A stretch of DNA of 7,502 nucleotides from Lachnospiraceae bacterium UBA4317 (GTDB lineage Bacteria > Bacillota_A > Clostridia > Lachnospirales > Lachnospiraceae), in contig DGUF01000057.1 of NCBI GenBank assembly GCA_002394525.1, positions 1 through 7,502 on the forward strand. The letters are read 5' to 3'. Numbering within the stretch: the stretch's first letter is position 1; the number at the start of each line of letters is the position of its first letter. Position numbers and translations under genes: made by a program. Of the stretch, positions 6,324 to 7,502 are shown piece by piece. The notes below the pieces were generated by a model. The model did not search any database. It had not been told where the DNA came from and saw only the letters and a list, made by a program, of their open reading frames with translations.

Positions 6324-6704
6324 TTAATTGATAAAGGGCTGTTGCGGCAGCTGCTGCAGGAGTTCATCGAGCGTCATCCCGTACTGCTGATACAGAAGAT
6401 CGTTGATCTGCTGCCGGCCCGAAGGGTCGGTCAGGAGCAGACGCAGAGACTGATAGGAGAAGACCAGGTAGCCGATATTGAGCACGATCGCCACGGCCCC
6501 GAGCAGAAACGCGTTCCGGCCACGCCTCGAGAACTTCAGACTGCCGCCCTTAGACAGGATGGCATAGACCATGGCCAGCGAGCCCAGCATAAAAGGCCCC
6601 AGAACCGGGAACACAAATGTTGAGACGATGGAAAAGAGCCCCAGGATAAAGGCCGTTTTTTCCAGCCGCTGCGTATAAAAGGCTTCGTATTCCTTCGGAT
6701 TCAT
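6324..6704 (-). CDS. Small membrane protein of unknown function
   Basis: This is a 126-residue protein that I do not recognise beyond a loose resemblance to DUF4190-type small membrane proteins. A polar N-terminus (1-16) is followed by hydrophobic segments at about 17-50 (probably two helices broken near VFPVLGP) and a third at about 64-84. These are separated by a basic loop KFSRRGR (57-63), which suggests that the loop faces the cytoplasm. The C-terminus (about 93-126) is polar and Gln/Leu-rich, possibly a short amphipathic helix. A perfect AGGAGG lies 5 bases upstream of the ATG, which supports the start. It is the first gene of the leftward pair and is transcribed from a promoter back-to-back with that of metK. 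Partnership with the following DUF975-like protein is inferred from spacing alone. Confidence 0.75.
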   Translation of the reverse strand: MNPKEYEAFYTQRLEKTAFILGLFSIVSTFVFPVLGPFMLGSLAMVYAILSKGGSLKFSRRGRNAFLLGAVAIVLNIGYLVFSYQSLRLLLTDPSGRQQINDLLYQQYGMTLDELLQQLPQQPFIN

Positions 6705-6740
6705 AGGGACCTCCTGAAAAACGCTGAAACATTAACCTTT

Positions 6741-6769
6741 ACTATAAAATACAATTTTCATTTGCGCAA
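6741..6769 (-). promoter_or_regulatory. Promoter of the leftward membrane-protein pair
   Basis: Read leftward, TTGCGC (6764-6769) and TATAGT (6741-6746) are separated by exactly 17 bp. Transcription would start near 6734, leaving about 30 bases before the ATG at 6704, with AGGAGG in between. Its -35 lies only 13 bp from the -35 of the metK promoter, so the two polymerases face away from adjacent sites. Confidence 0.5.
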
Positions 6770-6782
6770 TGAAAAACATCGC

Positions 6783-6811
6783 TTGACAGATAGATACAGC
6801 TGCTCTATTAT
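6783..6811 (+). promoter_or_regulatory. Consensus sigma-A promoter of the metK leader
   Basis: A perfect -35 TTGACA (6783-6788) and a near-perfect -10 TATTAT (6806-6811) are separated by the optimal 17 bp. The start is expected near 6818, about 34 bases before the riboswitch. The -35 plus one base (TTGACAG, 6783-6789) is repeated inverted as CTGTCAA (6820-6826), and TACATGTA (6811-6818) is palindromic. Confidence 0.85.
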
Positions 6812-6851
6812 ACATGTACCTGTCAACATTAAATATAAGTAATACTTTTCT

Positions 6852-6974
6852 CTTATTCAGAGTGGTGGAGGTACATAGGACCTGCGAAGCCACGGCAACC
6901 CCTCGGGCCGGACCCGGGGAAGGTGCCTGCCTGAGCGGCCGCCCCTGTTCTTACAGGGAGGGCCGAACAATAAG
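6852..6974 (+). ncRNA. SAM-I (S-box) riboswitch aptamer
   Basis: The conserved S-box elements occur in order. These are P1 5' strand CTTATT (6852-6857), then AGAGTGGTGGAGG (6859-6871), the core GAAGCCACGGCAACC (6886-6900), a P3 stem, and AAGGTGCC (6920-6927). A P4 stem follows with CGGCC (6936-6940) pairing GGCCG (6961-6965) and CCCTG (6943-6947) pairing CAGGG (6954-6958). The element closes with GAACAATAAG, whose AATAAG (6969-6974) forms the 3' strand of P1. SAM binding in this family stabilises P1 and favours a downstream terminator. Its position before metK, the gene making SAM, gives direct feedback control. Confidence 0.95.
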
Positions 6975-6975
6975 G

Positions 6976-6995
6976 GGGATGGTACATTTCATCCC
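6976..6995 (+). promoter_or_regulatory. Predicted antiterminator of the S-box
   Basis: GGGATG (6976-6981) is complementary to CATCCC (6990-6995). The 3' arm overlaps the left arm of the terminator (6993-7000), and the 5' arm abuts or extends P1. This hairpin can therefore form only when P1 is not extended and the terminator is not formed, as expected when SAM is low. Confidence 0.6.
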
Positions 6996-7018
6996 ACATG
7001 TCAGCATGTGGGTTTTTT
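6993..7018 (+). terminator. Riboswitch-controlled intrinsic terminator
   Basis: CCCACATG (6993-7000) pairs perfectly with CATGTGGG (7005-7012) around a TCAG loop and is followed immediately by six T residues (7013-7018). It is the expected expression platform of the S-box, ending metK leader transcription when SAM is bound. Confidence 0.9.
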
Positions 7019-7021
7019 AGT

Positions 7022-7105
7022 GTAAAAAGGAGCCCGGGAGTGCGGTCTAAGCCGCACGGAGCGATCCGGGGAGCTTTTACAAGCTGGAAAAACACCAAAA
7101 GCTCC
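7022..7105 (+). other. Second structured leader segment with alternative hairpins
   Basis: Downstream of the S-box terminator the leader holds more pairing. Structure A is an outer stem GTAAAA (7022-7027) with TTTTAC (7075-7080), an inner CCGG (7034-7037) with CCGG (7066-7069), and a perfect hairpin GTGCGG (7040-7045) with CCGCAC (7052-7057). Structure B pairs GGAGCTTTT (7070-7078) with AAAAGCTCC (7097-7105), a perfect 9-bp stem. A and B share 7075-7078 and so compete. I do not recognise a known RNA family; the switching is an inference. Confidence 0.55.
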
Positions 7106-7120
7106 GTTCAAGAGAACTAA
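7040..7120 (+). CDS. Possible 26-codon leader peptide ORF before metK
   Basis: A GTG at 7040 lies 7 bases after a strong AAGGAG (7027-7032) and opens a frame of 26 codons ending with TAA (7118-7120), 20 bases before the metK ATG. The peptide starts [13 protein letters not shown] and contains no methionine or cysteine run that would suggest classical attenuation. The ribosome binding site and start lie inside the competing hairpins. It could be a translated leader controlling structure, or chance; the ribosome binding site is the only positive evidence. Confidence 0.2.
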   Translation: MRSKPHGAIRGAFTSWKNTKSSVQEN

Positions 7121-7140
7121 ACGAAAAAAGAAAGGTGACT

Positions 7141-7502
7141 ATGGACAAATTTATTTTCACATCAGAATCTGTCACAGAAGGACATCCCGACAAGGTCTGT
7201 GACGCCATCTCGGATGCCATCCTCGACGCCTGCATGGCACAGGACCCCATGAGCAGGGTCGCTTGCGAGACCATGGCCTCCACCGGCTTTGTGATCATCT
7301 GCGGCGAGATCACGACCAATGCAGTCATCAATTACCAGCAGATCGTCCGCGACACAGTGCGCGAGATCGGCTACGTCCACTCCGAGATCGGCTTTGACGC
7401 CGACACCTGCGCCGTCATGGTGGCCCTGGACAGACAGTCCCCCGACATCGCCATGGGCGTCAACAGCGCCCTGGAAAAAAGAGGCGGAGAAGAGGCGGAG
7501 CT
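7141..7502 (+). CDS. metK: S-adenosylmethionine synthetase, N-terminal part (partial)
   Basis: MetK makes S-adenosylmethionine from methionine and ATP in the cytoplasm, as a homotetramer in most bacteria. The 120 visible codons cover about the first third of the usual length of roughly 390 residues; the gene runs off the window without a stop. Diagnostic motifs are SVTEGHPDK (10-18) with the active-site His15 and the metal-binding Asp17, ACETM (41-45) with the conserved Glu43, GEITT (55-59), GFDADTCAV (84-92) and QSPDIAMGV (99-107), where many relatives have QSPDIAQGV. The ATG at 7141 has an AAAGGTG ribosome binding site 3 bases upstream. Expression is controlled by the upstream S-box and possibly by the second leader structure. 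Confidence 0.97.
   Translation, partial: MDKFIFTSESVTEGHPDKVCDAISDAILDACMAQDPMSRVACETMASTGFVIICGEITTNAVINYQQIVRDTVREIGYVHSEIGFDADTCAVMVALDRQSPDIAMGVNSALEKRGGEEAE

Overview
The window looks like chromosomal DNA of a GC-rich, Gram-positive Clostridia relative, probably Lachnospiraceae-like. This is inferred from the SAM-I riboswitch upstream of metK, consensus sigma-A promoters, strong AGGAGG-type ribosome binding sites, a DUF975-type membrane protein and a secreted subtilase with Big_2 domains. No 16S rRNA or species marker is present, so the family-level placement is only a judgement.

Layout. Positions 1-99 hold the N-terminal end of a leftward transposase that continues outside the window, with its own extended -10 promoter. 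The AT-rich end of the element changes at about 225-240 into a very GC-rich stretch that contains a perfect 14-bp-arm palindrome (239-267). At 485-2254 (+) is a ClpX-type AAA+ unfoldase. It keeps the zinc finger and all ATPase motifs, but has a long acidic low-complexity insertion between them and altered substrate-recognition and ClpP-docking loops. At 2386-5259 (+) is a large secreted subtilisin-family protease: signal peptide, propeptide, catalytic domain, two Big_2 domains and a roughly 300-residue acidic repetitive tail. The tail's 13-residue tandem repeat visibly continues beyond the stop codon as untranslated DNA. A strong hairpin at 5454-5491 then separates these genes from a leftward two-gene unit encoding small membrane proteins: 6324-6704 (unknown) and 5595-6311 (DUF975-like).

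At the right edge, back-to-back promoters drive the leftward membrane-protein pair and the rightward metK leader. The metK leader has a consensus promoter (6783-6811), a SAM-I (S-box) aptamer (6852-6974) with a competing antiterminator and terminator, and then a second structured segment (7022-7105). This segment has two mutually exclusive hairpins and a possible 26-codon leader ORF. metK (S-adenosylmethionine synthetase) starts at 7141 and runs off the window.

How the parts work together. The riboswitch is expected to shut down SAM synthase expression when SAM is abundant. The ClpX-like protein would work inside the cell and the subtilase outside it, so their adjacency does not by itself imply a shared pathway, although no terminator is visible between them. 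The points most worth checking are the repeat array interrupted by stop codons, the divergent ClpX, and the extra RNA structure between the S-box terminator and metK.
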